Shown here: piece by piece, positions 1 through 10,016 of the stretch
Numbering within the stretch: position 1 is the stretch's first letter
Layout of the letters: the number at the start of each line of letters is the position of its first letter
From: Ornithodoros turicata
Taxonomy: Eukaryota > Arthropoda > Arachnida > Ixodida > Argasidae
DNA length: 64,000 nucleotides
Assembly (NCBI RefSeq): GCF_037126465.1
Contig: NC_088204.1
Coordinates: forward strand, 22,388,804-22,452,803
Direction of reading: 5' to 3'
The notes under the pieces: model-generated
Database searches by the model: none
The model's input: only the letters and a program-made list of their open reading frames with translations
Told to the model about the DNA's origin: nothing
Translations under genes and position numbers: made by a program

Positions 1-74
1 GCATACAAAAAAAAAAAAATCCAAAAAGCTGTACGGATCCCCTATCTTCGAATCAGAAGAGATGACCCCATCAC

Positions 75-130
75 TGGTGGCAATTGTTGGCGCACAGCGC
101 GCTATGCGGTGAAGTTCTGTTTTAAAAGTG
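75..130 (+). mobile_element. Right-end remnant of the palindromic TA-type MITE family
   Basis: The segment ends in a close match to the right terminus of the complete copy at 48768-49004: a CTATG-GGTGAAGTTCTGTTTTAA block followed by AGTG. Only the terminal part is present. Other copies lie at 56983-57083, 58600-58697 and 61723-61954. Confidence 0.55.
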
Positions 131-1425
131 TGTGGTTTATCGTGCGCTCTCGGTATGTCCGACTTCAGTGGAAATTGTGGTGACATTTGCCGTTGAGCCT
201 GTGAACGAGAAAAGAAAATACCGAGACCGGCATTGGAAGACGTCTCCCACACCCGGCGTTGAGACACACAATAATCGGTGAACGAAACAGCGGATCAGAC
301 ATTATATATATACTATACGTATAATGTTATATGTTGCAATGTGAATAAAAGAAAAAGAGAAGCACACGCTCTCAATATGACACCCGTTAGGTCCTCAGCG
401 TTAATTGTTCAGTAGATCGATACTCAAATACTTTGAGTTTTCCTCTCAATATTCAGCAACCTTTCCGTTTCCTTCCTCGCAATATTTCACCTGGCACCCT
501 GAAAGGGAGAGGCAGAAAGGCATGCATATCCCACATCCGTGCTTTTGTTCTTTTCGTCTTTGTTCTCTTCATCTTTGCTTTGTATCAAAACAATTGCAGA
601 CTTTTATATCAAAATGCAGACATATGACCGTTTCATTTACCTTTTTGTTGTTACAATCCTTCTTTTAAAAATAATAATCTCGATATTATATTTTTGGTTG
701 ATTATAATAATTAATGGAGAATATTGGCATGCGTCATTGCTTCGAGCTTCGTAAAGCTCCCTCTCTAAAGAATGGGGGTAAGAAACAAAGTAGAAGAAGC
801 AGAATACACCGTATTCATGCCCTCATTTCGAAACTAACGGGAGCGGCAAATTTCATTCAATCCGCGGAGCAAAAACAAAGGAAAACTCGGTTCAGTCATC
901 AATCAAACTAAGAGCCTAGTAAACTTTTCTTTCTTTTTTTTTTTCTCCGCGTCTTATATTTCGGCGCGCAGCTAATAAGGGATTCTCAGTGGATAGAAGC
1001 CCCATAATTCACCGGGCGAAGTTGCCTATACCTTTCAACGGTTGTGCACAATGGGATTGAAATCGAGAACAATATACGGGAAAGTTGTATTCTGTTCGTG
1101 ACGTCCACAGACAATTCCGGAGTGAAGCTCTTCGCGGTACTTTCAAAGTGCGTCCCAGGAATCCAGCTGACACTCCGGAGTGATTTATTGTTGCTCAGAG
1201 CATTTCTACAAGAAGTGCCGCCCTCTTATAGGTGGCTTTTGCAAGGCTGTCACAACAGATAAGGCACAAGGAGTTATTGCTCTGCTCTACTTTGTGGCGC
1301 GTTATAAAATTCTAATCCCGGGGAACCGTTGTTGCTTTATTGATTTCCCCTTGTTTGCTTCCGCTATAGTGTGATCCAGATAACGACCTTCCGATTTCCA
1401 TCACGCCCCCGTCACTTCACGCTGT
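131..1425. other. No gene recognised
   Basis: Only short AT-rich reading frames occur, with no domain or splice-flanked exon that I can support. There are homopolymer runs near 10-20 and 936-946. A TATAAAA-like string lies near 1300. Confidence 0.5.
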
Positions 1426-1627
1426 ACTTCCGGGTTGTTCACATTCTACTTCCGGGGGAAGAAAAAAAGGAAGTGGACTGCTCTAGTTGAGTTATGTGGA
1501 AGAAAGGAGACCGGTAAGCATAAAGATGCCAGCGGCGGCAAACACAAATATAAATGGATTCGACTCGGAGAACATGGGTATTTCCTTCAGCGCACACAAC
1601 CTACAAATGGAGGCGAAGCATTCGTGA
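1426..1627 (+). promoter_or_regulatory. Speculative: tandem ETS-type sites upstream of a short ATG frame
   Basis: Two copies of ACTTCCGG occur 22 bp apart (1426-1433 and 1448-1455), followed by a GGAAGTG. This is the core recognised by ETS-family activators such as GABP in many housekeeping promoters. An ATG at 1526 opens a 33-codon frame (MPAAANTNINGFDSENM...) that stops at 1627. It could be the start of a first coding exon with a weak donor near its middle, or chance. No downstream exon was identified. Confidence 0.2.
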
Positions 1628-2172
1628 ATACACGTTTTTTTATATATTTATTTAACAGATAATGCAGGTCCAATGGATCTTATACAGAAGTGGGAGCAAG
1701 AGGTACAATCGTATATATAGGGAGTATGCATTCTTGAATATGATGTTAAAACGCTGTCATAGGCTTTAGTAATAAGGAACGAAATCGGAAGGAAACGAAA
1801 CGAAACGATAAGCAACGAAATCACTACCTGTTCACCCGTCCGTGGGCGTCTCCTGTAAAGCGTGCTTTCGCTGCAGTAGCGTAGTGTACGCAGGAGGAGC
1901 AACCTAAACATTTTCCTCTTCCCGGCTGTTTTAGTGAGCAGGTCGAATGTTGTTGCGCTGTTGCAATGGAGTGTAATGATATTGAAACGTTCCTTAACCA
2001 TTTCCATAGAAAAACACATCGGAAGGAGAGCGACGCACTGCACCCGAAATGAAGCTGGCCGAGGCCCAATGATAAATCTAAATAAAGATAAATCTGAACA
2101 CAAATGTGAACAGACGTAGACAGGTCTTTAGCAGCTGGTCAAGCGGCAAGGCGCGGGTAGATTCGGTAGTAA

Positions 2173-2811
2173 AGCTACGTTCCCACTGTTGTGCAGGTGC
2201 TCTCGGAGCTGAGAACGGCGAGCGGGGAACGACGCGAGTGCCCACACTGATATTCGCTGTACTCTCGAGATATACCGACGAGCGGGAGACTAGCGAGTCT
2301 TCCGCACGCGCTATGAGGCAGTAGTTTGTTTTCATCCATCAGAGACGACAAGCAAGCAAAGTGGTTGGGACGTGGACAGCGCAGCAGTAAACAAACTAGG
2401 CTCGCGTGGCTCAGCGGTTAGCGTGCTGGCCATCTCGCGTCGAGACTAGGAGGTACCCGGGTTCGAATCCCGGTGCCGGCTGTGCTGTCTGGGGTTTTTC
2501 CTGGGTTTTCCTCAGGCGCTTTCAGACATATGTCGGCACAGTTCCCTTAGAAGTCGGCCCAGGACGCTCATTCCCCCAGGGCGTCAGTCGTGACGTTGTC
2601 CACCTCTGTGAGGCCGACAACGGCGAGCCCTTTCAGCACTACCACCACGCGGTCGGAAAAGCAGACGGACCCCCGACTTTGCTTTGATTGGTTGATCACT
2701 GCCGTCCGGCGACCGTCAGATGCGCAAAGAGCGCCGGAAAGCGGCCCTCCAGTGACATCTATGGGACATTCGTGCTGTTGCGGGCGCTCGCCTGGCAGTG
2801 GGAGCGTAGCT
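2173..2811. mobile_element. Possible DNA-transposon remnant holding a SINE
   Basis: Short inverted ends flank the SINE at 2401-2660: AGCTACGTTCCCACTG at 2173-2188 and its near-exact inverse at 2796-2811. No target duplication was found, so the boundaries and the superfamily are uncertain. Confidence 0.3.
2401..2660 (+). mobile_element. tRNA-derived SINE, complete copy, CAC-tail type
   Basis: The head resembles a tRNA gene. It has an A box TGGCTCAGCGG at 2407-2417 and a perfect B box GGTTCGAATCC at 2460-2470, both internal RNA polymerase III promoter elements. A conserved body follows (GCTGTGCTGTCTGGGGTTTT, then TGTCGGCACAGTTCCC and GAAGTCGGCCCAGGACGC). The tail is GAGGCCGACAACGGCGAGCCC followed by a degenerate CAC repeat. 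The organisation recalls the tick SINE called Ruka, although I cannot align it here. Partial copies of the same family lie at 31101-31230, 47757-47806, 55773-55862 (minus), 61953-62047 and 62213-62262. Confidence 0.88.
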
Positions 2812-2825
2812 CCACGAAGCACCGA

Positions 2826-4075
2826 GTAGAAACGCAGACCCCCAGTAGTTCTGCCGGATTTGAAGTCAACCTAAAGTAGACTTCAAAATGATTATTATTA
2901 TCTTCTTGCACAACACGCTATCCAGGCTATCAAATCGATAAGACAACAATCGTGGACAAACGTCTACCACGAGTCAGCCGCAACCACTCTTACTCCAAAC
3001 AAACCCAGAATTGAAAAATCACCCTCCGTAGCAAACTTGATTTGAATCTCATTACCAAACTGCCCTAGCAACCCGTCGCTCTGACTCGCAGCTAGAGTGC
3101 CGGAACAAAAGCATGGACCGATCTGTCCAGAGCCGTGACTGAAACACCCACCATCCGTACCCCGCCACGGTATCCCACATCCTCCGCAACCCCCCCCCCC
3201 CCCCCCCCCCCCGATTCGCGGAAGACGCGCCTTTTGATTTATTCTTTTGCTTTTAAACACCCGCTTGTACTGGAAGGGGGGTTGGCGTTCGCCCCGCAAT
3301 ATAAATTTTGATGACACATTCATCGCGCTTTGTGTTGACTTCATTTTCGAATAAGGGAAAGGGAAAGGGGTGTGGGACGAGGCGGCAGGGCGCATTCCGT
3401 TTGGCGTGGCTATTGTAATGGGGATCGTGAATAATATGCGCGGATTGTTCGGGGTCTGTTTCGAGTTGCTATTGATTTGGGATATCTCGTTTGGGCAGGA
3501 AGGTGACGGGAAATATACGATGCCGTCTCTTTGATGTGATTGATCCGCGTGGTGTCTCATACTGATGATGTCTTTGTGTTTGTCCTATAGAGCCGCGTCA
3601 GGGATTATTGGACGCTGTGCATTTGCGAGAGTAACAATCGGATAATATCGGAGAATCGGGAGCTCCAAAATGTGTGGGGCAGATTGGAGATAATCTTCGC
3701 GGAAGGCAATTTGTCTTTGATGTGTTTGCTCGACAGGGCTCGCGCCGAATGAAAATTTCGGACAAAGATGCTTCTAAGATAATTGGAGCATTTTTGTAAA
3801 ACGTGAAGAGACACGGCAGCGAATAATATAAATACCCGAATAAGGGGTACTTAGGCAGAAGTTTGTAGAAAAGCAAACTGTTACTAATTCCTACGTTTTT
3901 GTAGATCATTCAAAACTTTTTCTATCCTTAGAATTATTAAGTAGGCCCACCTTTAAATTATTCAATTACTTTCCAGGATAATTTCTACTCGTTGTTTTTC
4001 TCTCTCTCTCTGCATATACAGGGTGTTTTTTTTTAATCCTTTACAGATTTTTCGTAAAAAGGTTATGAGGGCAGC
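2826..4075. other. No gene recognised; apparently unique sequence
   Basis: The sequence holds a 23-base C run and short frames only. A good-looking 3' splice site (TTTGTCCTATAG, ending 3590) opens a frame of about 54 codons that ends in TGA near 3752. It is bounded by stops on both sides and matches nothing I recognise, so it is not called as a gene. Confidence 0.4.
3190..3212. repeat. Poly-C tract
   Basis: There are 23 consecutive C residues. A similar 17-C tract lies at 31517-31533. Lengths of such runs are error-prone in assemblies. Confidence 0.9.
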
Positions 4076-4079
4076 ATAG

Positions 4080-4822
4080 ATGTGTTTTTGCAGTTCAGTT
4101 CAGTTAAGGTCTGCTACAGCTTCCACACGCCGGTCGCCAGCAACGCCCCGGTGTTTCCGTGCAGCCGTTCACGCGTGTCGTGGGCGATTGATAGCTCTTG
4201 TTCCCACTTCCACCCTCGCATCCTATTCGCCTTCTCTGATGGCGAAAGTCATACTGCAGAGCACAACGACGGACAGCTATCGAAGGCAGATTGACCAAGC
4301 GTCTGCCGTCTCTTGGACGACAACTGTATGTGCCTGGGTACTAGTAACACTCTGACACTATGGTCCTTCGCTTGGGCCACCCAGCCTACGCGTGATCGCC
4401 TTACTTCGTGGGGCATCACCTCAACCGATACGTGTCCTTACTGCTGCCAGCGCGGGTCTAACTGGCATGTTCTGTTCGACTGCCACGTTGCACGTACGTT
4501 CTGGCGTTCGGACAGGGGTTCAAGAAATATCTGTTGCACCGTGGAGTTTCATCAACGGCTCGCACACTGTCTGCGTGTTATGCTAACAGCATGCGCGGCG
4601 GTAGCGCTCTGGACGGGTCGTTGCTGAGCTGTAGGTCGGCGTCAACGTAGCACCCCCCCTTCCCCTTTTTCTATTGGTGATGAATGCGCGTGTTCTTCTG
4701 ACGAACGAACTCCAACGAGAGCTTTTCGCTATTGTAGAGGATGAGTTCTTTCGCAGGTGGCGAGATCATCCTTCCCTTATTGTGAGACGTGGAAATGTGA
4801 GCGTCGCTGGTTTACCTCCATG
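4080..4822 (+). mobile_element. Tx1-like LINE, decayed 3' end of ORF2
   Basis: Translation of 4313-4627 gives PTRDRLTSWGITSTDTCPYC, a zinc-knuckle CX2C...HX4C pattern, then HVARTFW. This matches the C-terminal region of the intact LINE at 10017-13433 (PTRDRLNRWG..., CPNC, HVLDDC, VARTFW). After a frame shift, 4680-4822 continues with FFRRWRDHPSLIVRRGNVSV and a stop, matching the final residues of that ORF2. It is therefore a 5'-truncated, frame-shifted relative in the + orientation. The 5' limit is approximate because similarity fades above about 4300. Confidence 0.75.
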
Positions 4823-4955
4823 AATTTCATTCGCATCATCCCATGCCATTCTACCTTTCATATGTAAATATTTGCCGGAATGACTGTACATATTGTAATG
4901 ATAGCACTGACTGTAGATAGAGCTTGTACAGGTAGGCACTACAAGGTAGATATAA

Positions 4956-5207
4956 CTACATTAAGACACTCACTATCGCATAAACCCAGGGAAACCAGTA
5001 AACATGCACGACCACGCGACCGTTCCTCAGAGAAATATAACGGGCAGACCAGCGGCGCAAGAACTCTACTTCACCTAGCACCATCAACTGTGCCTCTAGG
5101 TACACCTCAATATACTTGTGCAACGACCAGAGAAGAGGGAACATCACACTTATGCTGCGACTCTGGGCCACGGCTTTGCACTCCTTTTCACCTGTTTCAG
5201 CTTGCAA
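4956..5207 (-). mobile_element. Tx1-like LINE, ORF2 C-terminal fragment
   Basis: The minus-strand frame reads CKAVAQSRSISVMFPLLWSL, then EFLRRWSARYISLRNGRV. It lines up with the last 65 or so residues of the intact ORF2 at 10017-13433 (CRAVAQSRRLRVQYPLLMSL, EFLRRWSTRYISVRRGRV). It is closer to the intact copy than the neighbouring + strand fragment at 4080-4822. The two fragments lie tail to tail, about 130 bp apart. Confidence 0.8.
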
Positions 5208-6780
5208 ATCACTTCAGCATTGATCCTTGCGCAATAGAAATAACAAAGTAAGAAAGAAAGAAGCAAAAAGAGAGAGAGAGAGGGAGATACGAAGGAACAA
5301 ACGCTGACATGCAGCTGCATAAAAACAATAGAACGACCACACTCCCGTTTCTCTGACGTCACCAAAACAAGACGTAGCAAAAGAAACAAAAGAGAAAAAA
5401 GGTCGGTGCCAAGCGTCCCGAACGTAGGAGAGCACGCCGTGCCAATGTGAACCATTGCATCCGTAAAACGATTGGTTACGTACCTGTTTGAGGAACTGGC
5501 CTGTGTTTTTGTGTGTTGTATTATTGCGTTCTGTTGATGTCTCATTGACTCCACTGACTATCGACCCCTGTTCAGCGTCATTCATCACCTCATTGAGTCG
5601 GGAGACCGAGTTTAATTTCTCCTCTTTTTTTTTTTCTTTCTTACAAACAAACAAACCTCATCATCAGGACACACCTCATGTGGCGAATTTCCCCATTCAT
5701 CATCATTAATTTATCTGTTGTTGTTGCTGTTGTTGGGGAACAGGGTTCTTATTTTACTGGACAAAAAACATACAATGTACATTTTAGTTACATTCTCACT
5801 AATTCAAAAATGTAAATTTTTATATTTTTCACACAAACTCTACCTTCAACAGATAAAAAAAAAAAAAAACTTCAAAATTACGCCAGAACTCGGACATAGT
5901 TGGGCGCACAATAGTCATTAAACTCACCGGTTCTAATAAGCTTATAGCTACCAGCACTCCTTCCGTCTGGCGGCAGGAGCCCTCTTAGAGCATCCGCGAA
6001 ACCTCCCAGTAAGTTGAGCGAGCAACCTTCTTTGAGAGCGCGCATGTACTATGGACACATAGTGGGAGCAGGAGCGGCCCAGCTGTCTCGATTCCTTCTC
6101 ATGCAAATGTGCTGCGCACTCGGAGAGGACAGCGGTGCAGTGCCGAGAATGGAGCACGGGGAGATGAATGCTACCCGCCGTTTTGTGCCTGTGTGTTGCT
6201 ATGGGCGCGACAAAGCGCCGTGCACCGCCCTTATTGTATAAGGATGGGTTCGGCATACGGAAATGGGCAGCGGGAGCATAACGCTTTTCTGATAGCATGC
6301 TCCTCACGTATGATATTCGATGGATCGGGGATGGGAAAATTATGGAAAAGAAATGCTCGCCCAGGCCTCGTTCCCTATAGCTCCCATGTCTGGGTCAACC
6401 TGACCGGAGGAGCATCCAAGGAAGATGGGACGAGTCCTTTGTGATCAATGTGACGTCGATGGTCTCTTTTCATTTGATGGTCTCTTCCTTTTTCGTTTGC
6501 GACGCAGCGACTATGAAACAAGTCCATAATATACTGCCAAGTGGAACAATAGTAGAGTGTTTTAGAGTTAAATCACGTCTTTTCTTATTTCGTCCGCGCG
6601 TTTACATTTCACATGTCTCTTTTGTGGACATGCCACGTCCATCGTGCAACGGACGATGTTCGCGTGGATACCGTCTCTCACACCGCACATCATCAATGTC
6701 GGCTGAGCTATATGCAATCCCGTTGTTTGTTAGTCTATCCTTTATCTCCTAATACTGTTCTTTTCATTTTTATTTATTTT
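5208..6780. other. No gene recognised
   Basis: The stretch contains an (AG)n tract near 5268-5284, T-rich and A-rich runs (5625, 5853-5868) and short frames without recognisable domains. A minus-strand frame around 5485-5654 is followed by a donor-like GTACGT, but it has no acceptor or pyrimidine tract. Confidence 0.4.
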
Positions 6781-6782
6781 AT

Positions 6783-6895
6783 TCTTCTTACATTTATTTT
6801 CCTTTTTTCTTTGCGGAATAACAGGCCGATGTCCCGTTTGGCTGACCTTCCCCACCTTTTGTTTCCGTTGGTCTGATAAATATACCCCCCCCCCC
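6783..6895 (+). mobile_element. Probable LINE 3' terminus
   Basis: The sequence GGCTGACCTTCCCC...TGATAAATA followed by a run of C resembles, in the + orientation, the terminus of the minus-strand LINE at 19860-21030 (TTGGCTGATCTTTCCCC...CCAATAAATC, then a C run). Only the 3' untranslated part is visible. Confidence 0.4.
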
Positions 6896-6931
6896 TTGTT
6901 GTTTCTGCGTAAGGTACCATGTGACGCTCTA

Positions 6932-7125
6932 CTGACCTGGGCCGTTTACTCGGATTCAAAGGCTGCTTCTCAATGTATAACCAACATGGGGATTCGTGGA
7001 GCGCTCGCCCCAGTCGTCACTGACATCCTCCATCAAGGTCAGCGTCTAAGCTGTCACGCATCATGTATCCCTGCAGTGTGTCCCCGGTCACTGTGGTTTG
7101 AGCCGAAACGAAGAGGTGCTACCCC
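6932..7125 (+). pseudogene. LINE RNase H domain fragment
   Basis: The frame reads AVYSDSKAASQCITNMG with the DSK-A core of LINE-encoded RNase H domains. After a frame slip, VPGHCGLSRNEEV follows, matching the conserved W/V-PGH-G---NE motif that lies about 45-50 residues downstream in this family. It is a broken remnant of an RNase H-bearing LINE (I/R1/LOA-type groups carry this domain). It is distinct from the Tx1-like elements, which lack RNase H. Confidence 0.65.
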
Positions 7126-7759
7126 AAACAGTGCTTTCCTCCTGGCATTTGCTTTGATTGATTTGATTCCTTCAAAGTTTAACACGTAAATTAGCAAAAT
7201 ATAAAAACGTCATGAAGTCTACGAAGGAGGTATAGTCAAGATAAAGCCTAGACGGTGAGGACCGTCTGCCTTTAATGACAAGCTTTTGTGCAGAATCTGT
7301 ACTGAGGAAGTGCAGATTCTACACGAAATCTTGTCATTAAAACTAGATGCTCCTATAATCATTTCAACTTTATTCTTACTACTTTGAAAGTTTGTTGGGA
7401 CGTTCACGCAGACACATCATTCATACTCTGTATATTGCTTCGTTTTGTTTTTTTCTCCGGCCGAGCAACAGATTTCGCTCGCTAGCAACTGGTAATAGCA
7501 CCGTGTACGTGACGGTTATTCTCTTTTGAGCCTCTAGCGCCATGCCCCACAAAGCAGTTGTTTTTATCGCTAACGTTTCAGAATTTCTAAATTCTGCGTC
7601 CGAAAGCCGAAGAAAGATACGGAGCGATTGGGAAAAGCAACCGTCCAAATCGCTTATAAAAAAAAAAAAAAAAAAACAGAAGGGTTCGTAAACTAGTGTC
7701 ATTTACAGTGTTGTCGTTCCTTTCCATGCAGCAAAAAGACAAGGCTGTTCTGTAGTGTA
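7126..7759. other. No gene recognised
   Basis: The stretch contains a hairpin (7271-7342, listed separately) and an A run at 7657-7675. Confidence 0.4.
7271..7342. repeat. Short inverted repeat (hairpin)
   Basis: The arms TTTAATGACAAG...GCAGAATCT and AGATTCT...CTTGTCATTAAA are complementary over about 28 bp each, with a few mismatches, around a loop of about 15 bases. It may be the centre of a small foldback element; flanking target duplications are not obvious. Confidence 0.6.
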
Positions 7760-8547
7760 CAGGGTGTTTCACCTAAAGTTATAAAACATTCAAACTGGCG
7801 ACGTACTCGCCGGAGGATTGTGGAACTCTCGGTAATTACCTTCTGGAAACTTTTGACACCGTTGAGGAAGCTAGGCTTTGGACAATTTTTAATTACGGGA
7901 AATTTACTTTTTTCAATTGAACTTTGAAATTGTTAAGCGAACCTCACTTTTTTTTACAGAAATATGAAGTCCTCTACGGATAACCGCAGACCCAACAAAA
8001 AATATGCACAGTATCGCAACAGAAATAGTAAAAAAAATAGTAAAAATCATGCTTTAGCCGCGCCTGCTTGATTTTCGCGAAGAAGCGCGCGCGAAATGTG
8101 CGTCTAGAGGACGAAGTGTCCTCGCCTTCATTTGTTTCGCCTTCTTTGTGATAAGACGATTGTCACCAGCATCGAGGTCAAAGCGGGGGAAAGACAGGTA
8201 AAACGAGAGGCAGGCACACTTCCTCCACTCTACTCACCTTCCGTGTGCTCTTCTTTGCGACAGTCAAGCAGGTGGGGCAAAATTCTAATTTTTACTTTTT
8301 TTTTAGTCATTTCTGTTGGATACTATGCATAGCTTTTGTTGGGTCTCTGGTTATCCGTGGAGGACTTCATATTTCTAAGGAAAAAAAGAGAGGTTCGCTT
8401 GGCAATTTCCAAAATCCAATTGAAAAAATGAATTACCCTCAATTAAAAATTGTCTGAAGCCTACTAAATGGCGGCAAAATTGTCTAAAGTCCCACAATAC
8501 TCCGTCGAGTACGTCGCAATTTCTTTCACTTGAGGCGAAACACCTTG
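7760..8547. mobile_element. Long-armed foldback element, CAGGGTGTTTC family
   Basis: Terminal inverted repeats start CAGGGTGTTTCACCTAAAGT on the left and end with the inverse CGAAACACCTTG on the right. The arms are complementary, with mismatches, for roughly 270-290 bp each (for example TCCTCTACGGATAACC on the left against GGTTATCCGTGGAGGA on the right). The centre (about 8050-8275) is unrelated. TA flanks both ends (7758-7759 and 8548-8549), as expected for a TA-duplicating transposon. There is no transposase frame, so it is non-autonomous. A one-arm relative lies at 59395-59725. Confidence 0.8.
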
Positions 8548-9567
8548 TATTTTCACCGCGATAGGATATTTAAGGTAACCCTGCCTTCCTTAAAGTCTTC
8601 CTGCTAAATATGTGTTTCTTCAATTCAGACGACAAGGAAAACTGAGGGCATTATGCTCTATACTATACACGGTAACGATATCTGATATAGTTTAATGACA
8701 GTTGGACGAATCACGCCGTGCGAAAATGCAGCGCTATTAGAATAGATTAGTCACAAGTAGACAATCATGGAGATCACTACTGAAATACGATTCCGGTGAC
8801 ACACTGTTTATTACTCTGTTTTCAAGTCATGTTTTTAGATTGCACGGTATGCACGATGACTAACGCGGTTGACGTCACAACGTACCGCCCACGGAGGTAA
8901 TTTATAGACAGTATTCTTATTCCGGAGACGCAGGCGTGTTTATGGCGCGCAATCATCGTGCGTAACGGCATAATAAAATTATTGTTGCTCACATGATTAT
9001 GACATACAGCGAGGACTCGGCCGCATGAGGGAGTCGCTTTTATAGTCAGTCCGCATACAGCGATGGCTTTTTCATCCTCCTAATAGATGCATCTCCTCTG
9101 CGTACGCGTGCATATCTTAAAGGAAAACGCACTCGAAGCGTCCATAAAAATGCGCGCCTTTCCAAGGATTCAAATATTTTATTTACTGCACGCGGGAAGA
9201 TACCGCACTGACTTATGTGCACGCAACCGTCTGTTGGTTACTTGCAACATGGAAGTGCATTTCGTCGTGCGCGCCCAGCTCCGGGCATAATTAAAGTGCT
9301 CAGCCACACAAGAGACCACCATCGTAAAGGTTTTACGGCATGAGCCTGCCACACTTTGGAGTGATAAAAATCGCAGCTGTGACGCCCTCTTTCTTTCGAG
9401 GATGACGTGCTCTCAATCTAGCGGGTTAATATACCGCGTTTATGTTTACATTAATACCATGAATGGACCAACTATCGGAAGACTAATGTCATCAAATGAG
9501 GCTTGAGGAAACAATAATTAAATTCGAAAATCAGGAACGGGCTCAGTCGTGTCCGATCCGTAGTGTT
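8548..9567. other. No gene recognised
   Basis: Only short frames occur. A 3' splice-like TTCTTCAATTCAG near 8629 and a donor-like GTAACG 52 bases later would define a tiny open exon, but nothing else supports it. Confidence 0.4.
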
Positions 9568-9919
9568 TTACATGAAAACATCACGACCTCCTATACCTTT
9601 GCTCGGCTCTGGCTCCTCCGGTGCTGAGCACCCCACTGGATGCACTCCATTGTCTCCACGAAGTTGTCCCGCTCGTAGAGGGTAGGTGCTCGCTGTGCGC
9701 GCCGGCAGTCGAATCGGGTTCCTCTCGGGCAGCCCTCTCTTCTGATTGCCGTTTCCTTCGTTTCTGATCATATTTTAGTTTCATGTATGCCGACATTCTG
9801 GCAAAATTTCGACGCTTGATGTTTGCAAATTTATAAAATGTGTGTTGTTTAGGATATTTAATATAACCAAGTAAACGTGTGTAGTACAAGTTCAATACAG
9901 TTCCAATATAATGTAGCAC
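9568..9919 (-). other. Basic reading frame downstream of the LINE, unidentified
   Basis: A minus-strand frame of 112 codons contains a basic stretch (RMSAYMKLKYDQKRRKRQSE, then ERAAREE) followed by a Ser/Thr/Gly-rich region. Such Arg/Lys-rich short N-terminal segments occur in proteins of several mobile elements, but I cannot name a family. It lies just beyond the 3' end of the intact LINE and may be unrelated DNA flanking the insertion or a fragment of another element. Confidence 0.25.
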
Positions 9920-10016
9920 AAACTAATTACACAAAATGCTTACACAAGAGAAGTCACACTCTAAGACAAGCTAAAACAAGTGTAATATTCCCAAAGAATC
10001 CCACAAAAGAACGCCA

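Noticed and set aside
2401..2478. Functional tRNA gene
   Set aside because: The A and B boxes are good, but the acceptor stem does not pair convincingly and the sequence runs straight into the SINE body found in other copies.
3591..3754. Acceptor-like TTTGTCCTATAG followed by an open frame (SRVRDYWTLCICESNN...) ending in TGA
   Set aside because: The frame is only about 54 codons between two stops, and no known domain or upstream exon was seen. A length of this size is expected by chance in 64 kb.
5485..5654. Minus-strand frame followed by a perfect GTACGT donor
   Set aside because: The sequence upstream is purine-rich with no plausible acceptor or promoter, and the peptide has low-complexity Lys/Glu runs.
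8629..8682. Possible 51-bp micro-exon between TTCTTCAATTCAG and GTAACG
   Set aside because: Too short to judge, with no partner exon and a non-consensus donor context.
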